From Ctenosaura bakeri (lineage: Eukaryota > Chordata > Lepidosauria > Squamata > Iguanidae): a stretch of DNA of 64,000 nt. A program made the position numbers and the translations under genes. The first letter of the stretch is position 1; each line of letters begins with the position of its first letter. The stretch spans positions 558,001-622,000 of the forward strand of contig CAOLHI010001804.1 in NCBI GenBank assembly GCA_948474755.1, in the 5' to 3' direction. This document shows, in pieces, positions 12,791 through 25,100 of this stretch. The notes under the pieces were generated by a model. It searched no databases and was not told where the DNA came from. It was given only the letters and a program-made list of their open reading frames with translations.

Positions 12791-12975
12791 CTAGGGCCAT
12801 CGCTGCACTACACTCTTATAGTGCTATTAATTTCACATTCAACATCATATGGAATCCTGGGCTTTGCAGTTAGGGAGAGGCAAAGGCCCCTTCTTAAACT
12901 GCAAACCCCAGATTTCATAGGATGTTGAATGTGGAATAACAGCACTATAAGAGTGTCATGCGGAAATGGCCTAAG
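12791..12975. mobile_element. hAT-like MITE with long terminal inverted repeats
   Basis: Nearly the whole 185 bp is palindromic. 12791-12824 (ctagggccat...cactcttatagtgct) is the inverse of 12942-12975 (agcactataagagtg...atggcctaag), and inner arms continue with tggaatcctgggctttgcag against ctgcaaaccccagatttcat. It interrupts L1 ORF2 between matching host segments. The inner text 'ggaatcctgggctttgcagtt' resembles non-autonomous hAT elements common in reptiles. Superfamily by resemblance only; no clean 8-bp duplication could be fixed. Confidence 0.75.
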
Positions 12976-13990
12976 AAAAGAAAGGGAAGAATGATTTTGA
13001 AATTGAGAGAAGGTGACAAAGAATTTACTAAAGACAAAGACTTACAAATGATTTTCCATGAGTATTTTTCAAAGTTATATTCAACAAAAAATACAGAAAA
13101 GACAAAGATCGAAAAATATTTGAATGGACAGTAACTACTTGGACTGACAGAAGAGGAAAAAGAACAGATGAATTGGAAAATAACACTAGAGGAGATTGGG
13201 CAGGCTATCCAAAAAGTGAAACTTTGGAAACCTCAGGCCCAGATGGATTTGCAGCTTCCTATTACAAATCTTTGAAGGAAGAATTGCTATTACCCTTACA
13301 AATAGTAATGAATGATGCCTTAATAATGGGATTAATTCTAGAAAGAAGCTAATATTACTTTGATTCCAAAGAAAGGACAAGACTTAACTTTACCTAAGTT
13401 ATAGACCAATTTCTTTGCTGAATAACGACTAATTTTTGCCTTGGTCTTAGCTGAAAGAATAAAGATTATATTAAAGAGATATATAAAGTGAATTTCTAAC
13501 TAGAAGATACATGAAAAACAATCTCAGAATTGTATTAGATATTATAGAATATTTTCAAAATCATAATGAAAAGCAAGGTAGATGCAGAGAAAGCATCTGA
13601 CAACCTGAATTGGCAATTCCTTTTTAAAGTTACTGAACTGATGAATTTTGGCCCTAATGTTTTAACTTGGATTAGATCAATATATTCAAATCAACTTGCT
13701 AAAATAATAGTGAACAGAGAAACAACTAAATCATTTGGAATTTGGTGTCCTTTGTCTCCTCTTTTATTTTAGCAATAGAGCTTTTGAACTGAGCCATCAG
13801 GCAGGATGTCGACATAAGGGAAGTTAAAATTAGAAAAACCCAATTTAAATTAAGACCCTTTGCTGATGATTGCATAATTATGTTGGAAAAGCTACTGGAA
13901 AATTCATTGAAGTTGAAATAAAGAATAAAAGAAATGGGAGCACCAGACTTTTCTGTGAATAATTCTGTGACTCTTTCCACAAGAATGAGA

Positions 13991-15082
13991 TATAGTGAAC
14001 AGGCCCAGATTATGACTTCTATAGGTGGGCTTGGTAGGCAACTGAACCCTTGTGGAGCCTGAGGGTTAATCTAGCTCAATTAAACACTCTTACATTTGCA
14101 CAAGTAATGTCACCTTCCACATCCTCTCCTTCCCCACCTCATCTTTTATCTGATTGCTTTGCCTGTCTACATATCTTTGTTATGTGATTGTCTTAGTTGT
14201 GTCTCTGTTCATGTAAGTCTGAGTGAATTGCATGTTGCAGAGTTAACTGCAGTTAAGAATATGTATGTACTGTTACTAGGGAGGTAAAGGAGGATTCATG
14301 TCAGGGCAGTGATAAACCAATCTTTCTTGTATTAAAAATCAGTAAAAATATTAAATAAAAGAACATGACACTTTCCACAAAAAATACATGTCCAAATAAT
14401 GCAAATGTCAGCAGGTATTAATGTACTTCTCATGTAACAAGTGCCTGATATTTCATTCAGATATTTACTTAAGCTTATGGTCAGTACTGTATTTCTACTA
14501 ACAGCTTAAAGTGAAGTCCCACAAAAGTATTACAAAACCTTCTTAAGGTTGAGGGCAAACAATGTTTTATAAGCCTTCCGTGGAGCATTTTGGATGAAGC
14601 TCAATGAAGCCACCTTCCATGAGACAAGGAGGAAGGTGAAGATTTGCAGCTAGTATTTAGGTTCAGGTGGCTTCACTTATCCTTTCTTCACTATGAGAAA
14701 GCATCAGTAAAGCAAGCCCAACTCAAGTACTCATTGTGCAAGGGACCCCAATGTTCTTGCTGATTAGAGATAATAGTGCAGCTTCCATTTCTTTACAGAT
14801 TGCTGACTTTTCCTAACTGGGAGGGTCAGTTAGGTGGAGTGGGGAAAGGAGAATGTCCTCCACTCCATGGGGAATGGCTGTGGAAATCTGGAGGGTCTTT
14901 AGGGTGGGGTATATCCTGGACTCTCAATGTGTTAGACTGGGAGTAGCAGTTCCCCTTCCCTCCCCTGTAACATGCAATATTTACATGCAATGAAGAGCAA
15001 GTAATTTTAGGGCAGCAGGAAGAATAAACCTGACACGCTGACCTGGCATGTATCACAAAGACCTGGTTGGATGAGATGATGG
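13991..15082. other. Non-coding intronic DNA
   Basis: No gene, known repeat or CUL1 exon recognised. Base composition changes from AT-rich L1 to mixed sequence at about 14000. Confidence 0.5.
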
Positions 15083-15310
15083 TAGTGTGTGTTTGTGTGT
15101 GCCTTCAAGTTGCCTGTCAACTTATGGCAACCCAATGAATTTTATAGGTTTTTCTTAGACAAGGAATATTCAGAAGTGATCTTGCCAGTTCATTCCTCTG
15201 AAATATATCCTACAGCATCTGGTATTTGTTGGTTGTCTCCCATCCAAATACTAGCCAGGGATGACCCTGCTTTTCTTCCAAGATTAGACAGGATCTGGTG
15301 CTTTCAGGAT
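15083..15310 (-). mobile_element. 5S rRNA-headed SINE with Bov-B/RTE-like tail
   Basis: On the minus strand about 15300-15208 matches the 3' two-thirds of 5S rRNA: gcagggtcatccctggctag, then tatttggatgggagac, then ataccagatgctgtagg, including the internal-promoter C-box region. The 3' part (15207-15083) ends gttgccataagttgacagg, caacttgaaggcac and a (CA)n run, which is the Bov-B/RTE 3' end shared with the SINE at 61866-62085. This composition is that of the 5S-Sauria type SINEs known from squamates. The copy is diverged and shows no obvious target duplication. Confidence 0.85.
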
Positions 15311-17570
15311 TCAGAATTCCCACTAGGATTCTCTGTGGAACAGCTGGTGAGACTTTGGAGGCACTGAAGTGGCACTGTAATGGTCTATTGTGATTCTGTC
15401 TTTTCATCAATTGACATGTAATTCTCAGTCTGCCAGATTTGAGCATGTGTCCTTTTCTTAGCTAGCTAGGGTAGGAGTGGTGCTGGACCCTCTCAGCTGG
15501 TGTGTAAGGAAACTTTAATATCCATGCTGAGGGTGGCCTGTTTGTTCCAAATGGTACCTGCTTCAGTTCATGCTGTTTGGCCAGGCTAGCACTTCTCAAC
15601 TGGAGTACTATGGAACCCAAGAGTTCCATAAGAGATCACATAGGATGAATGGGGGAAGTGGCAGAGACAAGAAGGAAGATGAAGATTTATCCTTCAGCAA
15701 GGGCAGTGCTGGTGGCAAAAACATAGAGAAGGGTAGTGACTCAGTTCTTAGAAACTTGCTGGTACACTGCAGCAACTGATGGAGATTGTCATTTCCTCCT
15801 CCTTCTCTTCCAGGGCGTGAGGCAAGACAGGATCAGCTTAGGACATATTGGTAATGGAATAACCACCACTGCCCCCTCCCCTCGCCACAGTGCTAATTCC
15901 ATGCTTGTGGGGGGGACAGCCATGGAAGTAGTGCTGAGACAAATGGGGAAGGTATGGGCAATGGCAGGTGCACTGGCACCACCACCAATGAGCCCCAGGT
16001 TGCTCCTGTCCTGTCTCAAACTCCACAGGAAGAGTAAGCAGCAACTCTTCTGGAATCACAGTCAAATGCTGGGCACCAGCAACCACAAGTTGCTAAGGAC
16101 TGAATCACTGCCATTCTCCACATCTTTGTTGCTTCCATTTCTTCTATTCAGCTAGATGCTGCCCTTCTTAAGGGATGAGTCTCTGCCTTCCTCCCCATCT
16201 CCGCTGCTTCTCAGCCTACTTGAGTTTAAAATACAGTGGACAGACTGCTGGCTGAACACTCCCTACAACAGTCCACATCTTGCCAATTCTTAAAAAAGAT
16301 CATCAGCTACCATTTAATTTCTGAGTGTGATTCAAAAGGCTGGTGCTTGTCTTTTAAAACCCAGCAGACTGTGCTGCTCCCTTGCTCCTTTATGAAACTG
16401 CTTGTATGTTAAGATTATGGAAGCACCATTCAGCTTGTCACTACAGAAATGAAATGTAAGACTATAAAGACAGGGGTTTCACAGTGGTGATATCTAGGGT
16501 TATGGAATGTACTCCCTTGGATAGTTTATAACAACTATCCAGAGAAAGAACAGAAATCACTTCATTTCAGCTGAAGATGAAATTCATGTGTCTCAAAAGT
16601 TCAAATAAGAACTGAGTATTTGTTCAGGAAAAAACACAAATACAACTTTCATATTAAATAAATTTTGATTTAAATTTAGTTTCAAAAATAATTTTTTTCA
16701 TGCATAGATATCAAAAAGATCAAGAAAACAATATATGTGTATAAAAATTTTGTAACTGCTAGGCCTATACTGGAGCCCGATCATGTCACTAAGAATAAAA
16801 TGGGTCTGCAGCTATAATTTTTTCATATTGCTTTGGCTTAAGGGCCTAATAGCTTTATTATTCAACACTGTCAATAAATTTTCATGTTCTAAATACAATT
16901 AATTTTATCACCTTTATTGAAATTAAATTTACTGAACCTATCATAAAAATTAAGTCCCATTTTGGCTTAAGCCAGTTATTTAAAAGACTTTTATTATGTT
17001 TGTCTTATGAAGTTTTCAAGATTTATGTAAGTAATAAGAATTAATTTCAAGAAAGGTGAGCTAAGCTGAATTGCCTCTTTTTTAAAGAGAGGTTGACTAA
17101 AATCATTTTTAGTTTCAAACAGAGGAAAAAAACCTAGTTTTGCACTTATCATAACTGATTGGCATCTTGTTAAACAAACATTTCTGATAAGACTTTTAGG
17201 CCTACTTAAACTTTTTCAAAAAAAGCAAGTAATAAAGCAGAAATTGAAGTTTCCTCTATCCACACTACTGACTTGCATTACAGTTGATACTATTTCTGGA
17301 GAGGGGGAACCACATAAAAAGAATAAACTAATACAGAGTTTCTTAACCTAGGGTCTATGGATCCCTGGGGGACTCTGAGGTCCTCACAGGCAGGGAGTCC
17401 ACACATCCAAGGAGGAATGAATTAAGTGGAGGGGAGTATTGTTGCTTGCCTAAACTCACTGCCACAAGTAAATAGGAGTGCTGGAGTTGTGCACAATGGA
17501 GGGGAGGAAAGCAGGCGATGCCAACAGTGGTGTCTAACTGGGCACTTTTCCATAGAGCACCTCAAGATTT
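15311..17570. other. Non-coding intronic DNA
   Basis: No supported gene. Open frames of up to 139 codons on both strands (15570-16155) have no recognisable domain and lie on opposite strands of the same DNA. No CUL1 exon was found by eye. AT-rich from about 16600 to 17300. Around 17335-17430 the text 'cctagggtctatggatccctggggg' looks repeat-like but was not identified. Confidence 0.5.
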
Positions 17571-17581
17571 CCAACAATGCA

Positions 17582-18371
17582 GGAAAGGAGGAAAACACTC
17601 AAGACATGGAATCTAAGACTTCACAGATGGAAGCAAGAACTTCCCAACCTGAAGCAAAGATTCAGCGAGAATTTGAGAAACATGTGGATAAGGTAAGCAC
17701 TTATGGAAATAAGAGACAAGGAAAATTATTTAATAATTAGGACATTTCCTGAGGAAAAGGGAGAAGATCTGCAAACAAAATTAATAAAAAGTTAGCTAAA
17801 TTTTTGGAAGTGGATGAAGATAAGATAGAACTGAATGTAATTTCCTTTTATGGTCTTAATTCAGACTATGCCAAGAGAATGAAAATACCAAGGGATACAA
17901 TAATCCAATTTTCATCTAGATGGTGGAGAGACCAAGTTTTGGAAATGCATCGTAAATTACTATGGAAGATTCAAGACACACAACTCATTCTTTTGAAGGA
18001 AACACCAACCAGAATTCTTAAAAAAAGGAAGATTTACACTCCTTTGGTGAATAATCTTAGAAGCAATAACATCCCATTAACTTGGGACTGGCTGGAAGAT
18101 ATGATTTTTATATTTAGAAATGAAAAATTTTGACTTTATGAGGACTTATAAGAATGAACTTCAAAGTGATAAAGACCAAGGAGAAAGAGGTGAGCCACAA
18201 GGACCAGAAGATGAACCTAGGGATGGGGCTAAAGACTCAGATCAATATGGAGAAACTTCTATGAGATCAGCGACTGCATCATCACTGACCAGACAAGAAG
18301 AAGACAAAGATGAAGGGCTATTCCCAGTTGGCACAAAATCTAATTTAGACTTTCCCTCATTAAGTGCTTAA
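17582..18371 (+). pseudogene. Host L1 ORF1, partial
   Basis: Frame 17582-17740 begins within ORF1 (MESKTSQMEARTSQ; QREFEKHVDK), a charged coiled-coil-like stretch. After a frame break, 17804-18133 carries the C-terminal RNA-binding domain text (RDTIIQFSSRWWRDQVLEMH; LLKETPTRILKKRKIYTPLV). A last acidic piece runs to 18371. The coiled-coil N-terminus is missing and frames are broken. Confidence 0.7.
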
Positions 18372-20279
18372 GTATATATTACAGATTTTTTGATTTTGAA
18401 CATTAATGGGGTGAATATCTCCCAAAAGAAAAACAAATTTTTTCACTACCAAAAAAATTTGTTTGCAAGAGACCCACACATGCAATAAAGACCAAAAACT
18501 GTTGATACCTAAAAGATTAGGTGAAAACTTCATCTCAGCCAGACAATTTAAAAAGAGTGGAGTGGTGATGTATGCAAGATCAATTGGTTATTTCAGATGA
18601 TGGGAGGAGGTTTGTTGGGGTTGAAATTACTGATAACGGCAAAAAAGTTTTCGATTTGGAAGTGTACATTCCTATTTCAGAAAGGAAAATGTTAATTCAA
18701 AAGTTGAAGTCATCTTTCTGAAATGCTTTATGAAAAATGGTGTCTAATGGGGTACTGGAATAGAATGGTGTACATAGATCTTCATCAAAATAGATAAAGA
18801 AGTTTCAAGATTGTTTACCCAATGAATTTTTTGAACTGATGGAAAATTTACAGGCCACAGAAATAGGGAGACTTAAAACACCAAAATTACAAAGATTTTA
18901 GTTTCTTTTCTGATAGACACAAATCTCATTCTAGGTTTGACATGATATGGTGGCTAAAACTTTGACAGATAAGATATATAAATAGAGTGGAAGTCCTCCC
19001 AAAGAGCATCTCCAATCAAAACCCTGTGATAATGCATATTAGAAAAACCAGTAAAGAACTGTTATGGAGATCAAATGAATCTTTAACAGAGGTACTGCTA
19101 AAAGTGAAGAAGGGGGTAAAAATGTTTTTGAAAGAAATGTGAAGAAAGGTACAAATACTAGATCTGTCTGGGATGCAAGTAAAGCATTTATGAGAAAACA
19201 TTTTATTAGACTGAATCAAGAAATGAGAAGAAAACAAATGGTGAATATACAGAAAATTTTAGATGAGATTAAAAGTAAAGAAGATGAATTAAAGAAGTCT
19301 CCTGAGAATGAAGACGCTCATAAAAAATTAAGACTACTGTGACTTCCGGTTTGGCTCCAAATGGGCAAAGACGGTGGAGAGATTGTGCTTTGATCTCAAA
19401 CCACAAAACTGGCAGTGATCCACAGGCAATATTGATCCAGAGCCTGCAAGTGGGCGCCTGAGACCTAGGAGCTCTCAAAGATCTCTGGTGTGACTGCAGG
19501 GGAGCCTCAGCTCAACGCCACTCGGGCAAGAACAACTGTGGATGGCTGCAGCATGGAAAGCGGAGCTGCCGCATTGTTAAGCAAGCAGGGAAATTTTCCT
19601 TGCCTGCACCACAAACGATCCACCTTACCTCTTGAGATTAGCAAGTAAATCTGATTTAAGTTAAATAAAAATCAAGAAGATTTCAACATCAGATGGAGAA
19701 CCACTACTGGCTGTAGAAGCTCTCCAGTGTCTAACCTGTTTTGGTCTGGTTTTTTGTTTTTGTTTTGTTCTGAGGCTTTTAAGCCTTAGGACCAGACCTG
19801 TTTTGTTCTTTTTTCTCTGAACATATACTTAAGTCTCAGAAATATATGAGTCAAAATTCTTGTGTGATCTGAGGGAGGAGTTTAGAAAGTTTATGAACTT
19901 ATAGAGTTCCTGATCTGATTTTTTCCCTCTTTTTTACTGTTGTTACATTATAATATTTCACTTCAATTGAACTACTGAGAGGAAGATTTAAAGACACAAA
20001 TATTTGAGGAAACAGTTGTCTTGGAAGAATTGGATGGGACTTTGAACTGGAGATTTGGTTTTTTTCATTGCCCACTACTTGCTTAAGGTTAAAGTGGAGT
20101 ATTTTTTGTTTAAGAGTCTGGAGTATTGTTCTGCTCTTTATTCCCTTTCACCCCACTTCCCCTCCCTTTTTTGGAGGCCAATCCTATGTTATGTCTGGCA
20201 GAAGTGTAGTACAGTGACCTTGAAAATGCTGACTAGTTGAAGAGCTCTGGTTTTTTGGGGGGAGGGTTGATAGAAACAT

Positions 20280-20990
20280 AGACTGTATTAATTAGTAATC
20301 TGGACTCCCTCCCCCGGTTCTCTTCCTCTCCTTTTTGGATTTGGATTTTTGGGGGAGGGGTGGATTTTTTTTTCCTTTTTTCTTTTTTCAAGAACTTGTG
20401 AGATCTTTTCTTCTTCTTTATTATTATTTTTTTCTTGAGAATTATTTTTATTATTGACCCACTTTGGGAGAGGCCAGATATATACATAGTTATTTTTTCC
20501 CTCTTTTTAATTTTTCTCCAAAACTTTTTCTTCTTTTTTCTTTTTTCCCTTTTTTTAAAAAAAATACTACATAATTGGTTGATTTTTTTTATTTTGAAGA
20601 AGACAGGAAAGAATAATGTGAAGGAAGGATAGAGAAGGTGAGAGGAGAGGAGAGAAGAAAGAAAAGTAAGAAGTTAGTAATAGAAGGAATTACGAAGAAG
20701 GAGGTTAGAGTAGAAAATTCAAGAAGGAGAATAAGAAGGAAGAGGTGAAGGAAGAAAAAGAAAGGAATGTAAAATGGAAAGAAGAAGTGTGAGAGGAAGA
20801 AGAAAGTAAGAAGGTACAAGTATGTCGAAGAAGGTTTGAGTACGTTGTATAAAGGAGCAGGTGCTGAAAAGAAGGGAAGGGAAAAGAGAAAGTAGTAAGA
20901 GAACAAGGGAGAAAAGAAAGAAGAAGGAAAGAGGGGAAGAAGGAAGAGGACCAAGAGGAGAAGAAGAAAAGAAGATTAGGATAGAAGAAA
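20280..20990 (+). repeat. Pyrimidine-rich tract followed by purine-rich tract in L1 5' UTR
   Basis: About 20280-20600 is dominated by T with C runs on the plus strand; about 20605-20990 is almost purely A and G (gagaggagaggagagaagaaag and similar). Apparent long reading frames here are low-complexity artefacts. Confidence 0.85.
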
Positions 20991-20991
20991 A

Positions 20992-21948
20992 ATGGCTGGT
21001 GTCAAGACAAAAAATCGAGCTCTGGAACCACACAATACACAACCTAAGGCAGCCTCTATAGAGGAAGGCATACCTTTCTATATGATGAAATTTATGGAGG
21101 AAATAAGGGACTTTAGAAGAGAGACAGGACAGGTGTTGGATGATCTGAACACAAAATTCAATTCCATGCAAAGAATTATGTTACAAATTAAGAAAGATGT
21201 AAAGGAAAATAGAGAAGAGATCCAGACTTTGAAAAGAGATACACAGGACTTAAATCAAGAATTAGAGATGCAATTAGATCGACAGGCATTAATGAACTTA
21301 GAGAAAAGGAGTCACGGCTAAAACTCAGAGGGGTTGTGGAATCCGTGAATGAGAACATATGGAAAAAAATAATTGAAGAATTGGCAAGGAACTTGGATAG
21401 TAGTGAAGAATTTTTGGAGACAGAACTGGATCATGTGTATAGAGTTAACTCCCTGACAGCAAAGGAGAGAAATCTACCAAGAGACCTAATTGTATAGTGT
21501 GTGCAGAAAACAATAGGAGACCACATATTGGAAGTACATTTTAATAAAGGAATCCAGATTGACAGGATCTCAACAATAATATTGAAAGAAGTTCCAGCAT
21601 GGTTGCTGAAAAAGAGAAAAGACTATTCTTCCTTTCTTGAAGAGAGAAGAAATTCCCTTTAGTTGGGACAGACTCGAAGGGGTTAACTTTACCTATAAAA
21701 AAGAGAGGTACAGGATAAACTCTGTAGAGAAAGCCACAGATTTCTTGAAAAGAAACAAGAAAGAGCTCTGAAAGATAACTAAAAGCTGAGATGAAGTCAT
21801 AGATTCAAGTGACAGTTCTACCCTACAGGAAGATTTGAACCAGAGAGAAGAAAAGAATAGGGGAAAAGACCAGAAGATGGAAAGAGAGGAGAGAAAGCTT
21901 CAAGAAGAAGTGAGCTTACTGGACTTGGATATCTCAGATAAGGAATAG
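20992..21948 (+). pseudogene. Nested L1 ORF1 (RNA-binding chaperone), decayed
   Basis: It starts at ATG 20992 (MAGVKTKNRALEPHN). Residues about 25-105 form a heptad-rich coiled coil (MKFMEEIRDFRRETGQVLDD; IKKDVKENREEIQTLKRDTQ), the trimerisation region of L1 ORF1p. A frameshift near 21300 leads to LREKESRLKLRGVVESVNEN, the RRM-like and C-terminal domains (EFLETELDHVYRVNS). Further frame breaks follow near 21495 and 21660, and an acidic tail ends in DLDISDKE at about 21948. By family it coats L1 RNA. It cannot be translated intact. Confidence 0.75.
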
Positions 21949-22168
21949 GGAAATATGGAAGAAAATAAAAGGTAATTAAAAGGAAGGGGTGGGAGTAATG
22001 GGGTAGCAGGGTTGGAAATAGGCTAGGAAAAGAGAGAAAACTACACAGAGAAGAAAGATATAAGAATAAAATATTGTAGAAGTGTAATAGTTAAGGAAAC
22101 TAGGAATTTATTATACATTGATGTAATTGTGTAAGTATATAAGCGTGTATAGAACTGCTGATATTGGA

Positions 22169-25100
22169 ATGGAATGCCTCTCTTGGAATGTGAAAGGTTT
22201 TAATTTATTAAAGAAATGGAGATTAATATTTCATTATCTACAAAAATGAAGATTAGGTTTAATATGTCTTCAAGAGGTTAGAGTTAAAGATAAACATATT
22301 ACATTGTTAACTCAGGAAAAATTAGGAAAACAATTTATATCAGCTGGTCAGATAAAAAGACATGGAGTAGTCCTGTTATGTTAAACCACATTTGGAGCCT
22401 AATTTGATGTTTACAGATAAAAAAGGAAGATATGTAGGGGTGGAAATTAAGATAAACAATTATAAAATGTTAGTAGTAGGAATTTATGCACCAGTAACAG
22501 AGAAAAGTACATTTTACGAGGAACTGAAAGATAAGTTAATAGGACTAGACTATGCATATTGGTGTCTAATGGGAGACTTTAATGGGGTGATAGTTCCAAA
22601 ATTGGATAGACTATCAAATAAATTAATTAAGAAAAATCAAGGTAAATTAGCAAAAGAATTTTTTGAATTAGTTAATGAATTATATTTAGCAGAGTACTGG
22701 AGATTAAAAGAAGGGGATAGAAGGGAATTTACTTTTCACTCTGATGTACATAATTCATTGTCTAGAATAGATATGATTTGGGTCTCCAATAATATAGGAA
22801 ATAATCTGGGGAAAATAGAAATTCTGCCTATAAAGCTCCTATTGTATGAGGCACAGAGACCACGAAGAAGAACCTGGTTAAATTAACGTTTAAAAGAAGA
22901 ATCCAAAACTATAATTGGAGATTGAATGAGGTTTTATTATATAAAGAAGAAATAAATAACTATTGTAAAGAGGTGCTTATAGAATATTTTAATGTAAATC
23001 AGGATAAGGGGGTAGAGGATAATATAGTATGGGATGCAGGAAAGGTGGTAATTAGAGAAATTTTTATGAAATTAAATGCCGAGTGGAAAAAAAAGAGACA
23101 GGAGAAGATAGACAAAGTCTTTAAGAAAATTAAGAAGAAAGAACTGGAGCTGACTAAAAACCCAATGAACAACAATATTTTGGAGCAAATAAAAATATTA
23201 CAAAACCAAATAACAATGATGATGGCAGATGAAATGAAAAGGAAACTAGATTACATAAAACAGAAGAATTTTGAATATGGAAAGAAACCAAGGAGGTGGT
23301 TATTATATAGACTTAGAAAAGAAAAAAACTAAAAGAGTGATCACACAACTAATGCAGGAAGATAAGATAATAACTAACAATAAAGAATTACACAAAACAT
23401 TTCATAATCATTTCCAAATATTGTATAAAAAGCAAGAGGAAACAGGAATACAAATAGATAAAGATACTCAAGAACATGAGATTTTGAAATGTACTGAAAA
23501 GCAAAAGAAGAAGTTAGGATAATATCATACAAATAAGAAATGCAATTAAACAGTTAAAAAGAGATAAAACCCCTGGTACTGATGGCCTGACGGCTTTGTA
23601 TTATAAAACATTTTGCAATGAATTGGAAAAACCACTAGAAAAAATTATGAACGGTATTCTAAAAACTCAGAAAACTCCTCAAAGCTGAAAGGAGATGAAA
23701 ACTGTGTTGACTCCAAAAGAAGATAAAGATTTACTATCAGTTAAAAACTACAGGCCTATTTCTTTATTAAATAAGGATAATAAAACATTTACACTGATTC
23801 TAGCACACAGGTTAAAAATTTGTATGCTGGATTATGTACATAAAGACCAAAATGGATTTTTACCAAAACGACAAATTAGATACAATATTAGAACAGTTTT
23901 GGACATATTAGAATATTGGAGTTATCATAATCAGACTAAAGGAGCATTAACATTTCTTGACACAGAAAAGGCCTTTGATAATCTTAATTAGGTGTTTTTA
24001 ATTAAAATATTGGAAGTAACAGATTTGGGAAGTAACTTTATAAAACAGATTAAAGCAATATACTCTTTACAAAAAGGCAAAATAATAATAAATGGGATTC
24101 CAACAGAAAGTAGGATTGTAAGGAAAGTTAAATATTTAAGGATAGTCTTAACAACAAAGAACCAACAGTTATATGAAAATAATTATATTAAAATTTGGGA
24201 AAGTATAAAGAATGATCTTAAGAAATGGCAAAAAATTAATACCTTCCTTTTAGGGAGAATATCTGTAATTAAAATGATGGTTTTATCCAAATTTGTGTAT
24301 CTCTTTCAGACCAATTCCAATTATCTTCTCTAAAACCCCATTTATAAACTGGCATAGGGAAATTTCAAAATTCGTATTGGCTGGAAGAAAACCCAGGATA
24401 AAGTGGAAAATATTAAGAGATGCTAAAGAGTGAGAAGGTTTTGGAGTCTCAGATTTGAGAATATATTTTGCGGTTTCATGTTTAATGTGGCTTAAAGAAT
24501 GGATTCTGTTAGAAAATAAGAGATTATTAGAGTTAGAAGGTCGTGAGTTGAAATTCGGTTGGCATGCCTAGCTGTGGTACCGGAAAACAAAAGTAAATGC
24601 AGGATTTAAAAACCATATTATAAAGAGATCAATCTTTAAAATTTGGGAGAAGTACAAACATAGACTTGGAGTAAAAATTCCAGGACGGTTATCACACCAG
24701 GAGGCATTTAATAGAAGGGAGATGGGCAGCTTAAACTCATGGCTAAGATATAGTGATATACGGAGGGAGGATGGAGGTAGCTAGAGTATTAAAGATACGC
24801 AAAGTCTGGAGCTGGAAGAATATAAACTATAACGGTTAATCTATTATTGACTAAAAGAGAAATTCAAAGGTAATAAAAAATATGGTTTTGAGAGCATTAA
24901 AAATGAATCTGAAAAATTATTATGGTCAGAAGAATCTCACTTAATTTCAAAAATATATAACCTATTGTTCAAAATGAATATGGAGGAAGAGCAGATAAAA
25001 GAAAATACGATCTACTGGGCACAACATATAGGACACAATATAGTATTAGATCAATGGGAGGAAGTCTGAGGAATAGGAATGAAATCTACCTGGAGTAATG

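Larger units (their letters stand above)
9031..13990 (+). mobile_element. L1 LINE with 5' region, truncated at the 3' end
   Basis: About 9031-10080 is a non-coding 5' region. The assignment as L1 5' UTR rests on its position before ORF1. ORF1 (about 10085-10870) and ORF2 (about 10880-13930) follow in L1 order and orientation, and all are decayed. A truncated L1 (11842-12681) and a hAT-like MITE (12791-12975) are inserted inside ORF2. Recognisable L1 ends shortly after the RT active-site block, near 13930. The connection domain, Cys cluster and 3' UTR are missing. Confidence 0.75.
10880..13990 (+). pseudogene. L1 ORF2 (endonuclease + RT), decayed and interrupted
   Basis: The endonuclease part is seen near 11230 (the GNWNGVV block), at 11380-11450 (HKSYSRTDMIWVSKTWIDK) and at 11495 (SDQNPMMMQIRKINKAF). 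RT blocks include NEKQ-like dimerising text at about 13560, DAEKASDNLNWQF (motif A region, 13585), and the active-site text PFADDCIIML at about 13860. Two insertions split it (11842-12681 and 12791-12975), and numerous stops are present. The protein ends abruptly after the active-site block. The assignment is by alignment with the three other L1 copies in the window. Confidence 0.75.

Noticed and set aside
15208..15300. A functional 5S rRNA gene
   Set aside because: The 5' third is missing, there are many substitutions, and it is joined to a Bov-B-like tail, so it is the head of a SINE.
15570..16155. Overlapping frames on both strands (up to 139 codons)
   Set aside because: No recognisable domain, overlap each other on opposite strands, no splice-site or codon evidence.
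20589..21171. Long minus-strand frames rich in Ser, Leu and Phe (121 and 150 codons)
   Set aside because: They are the reverse of the purine-rich tract and ORF1 start of a plus-strand L1; low complexity, no domain.
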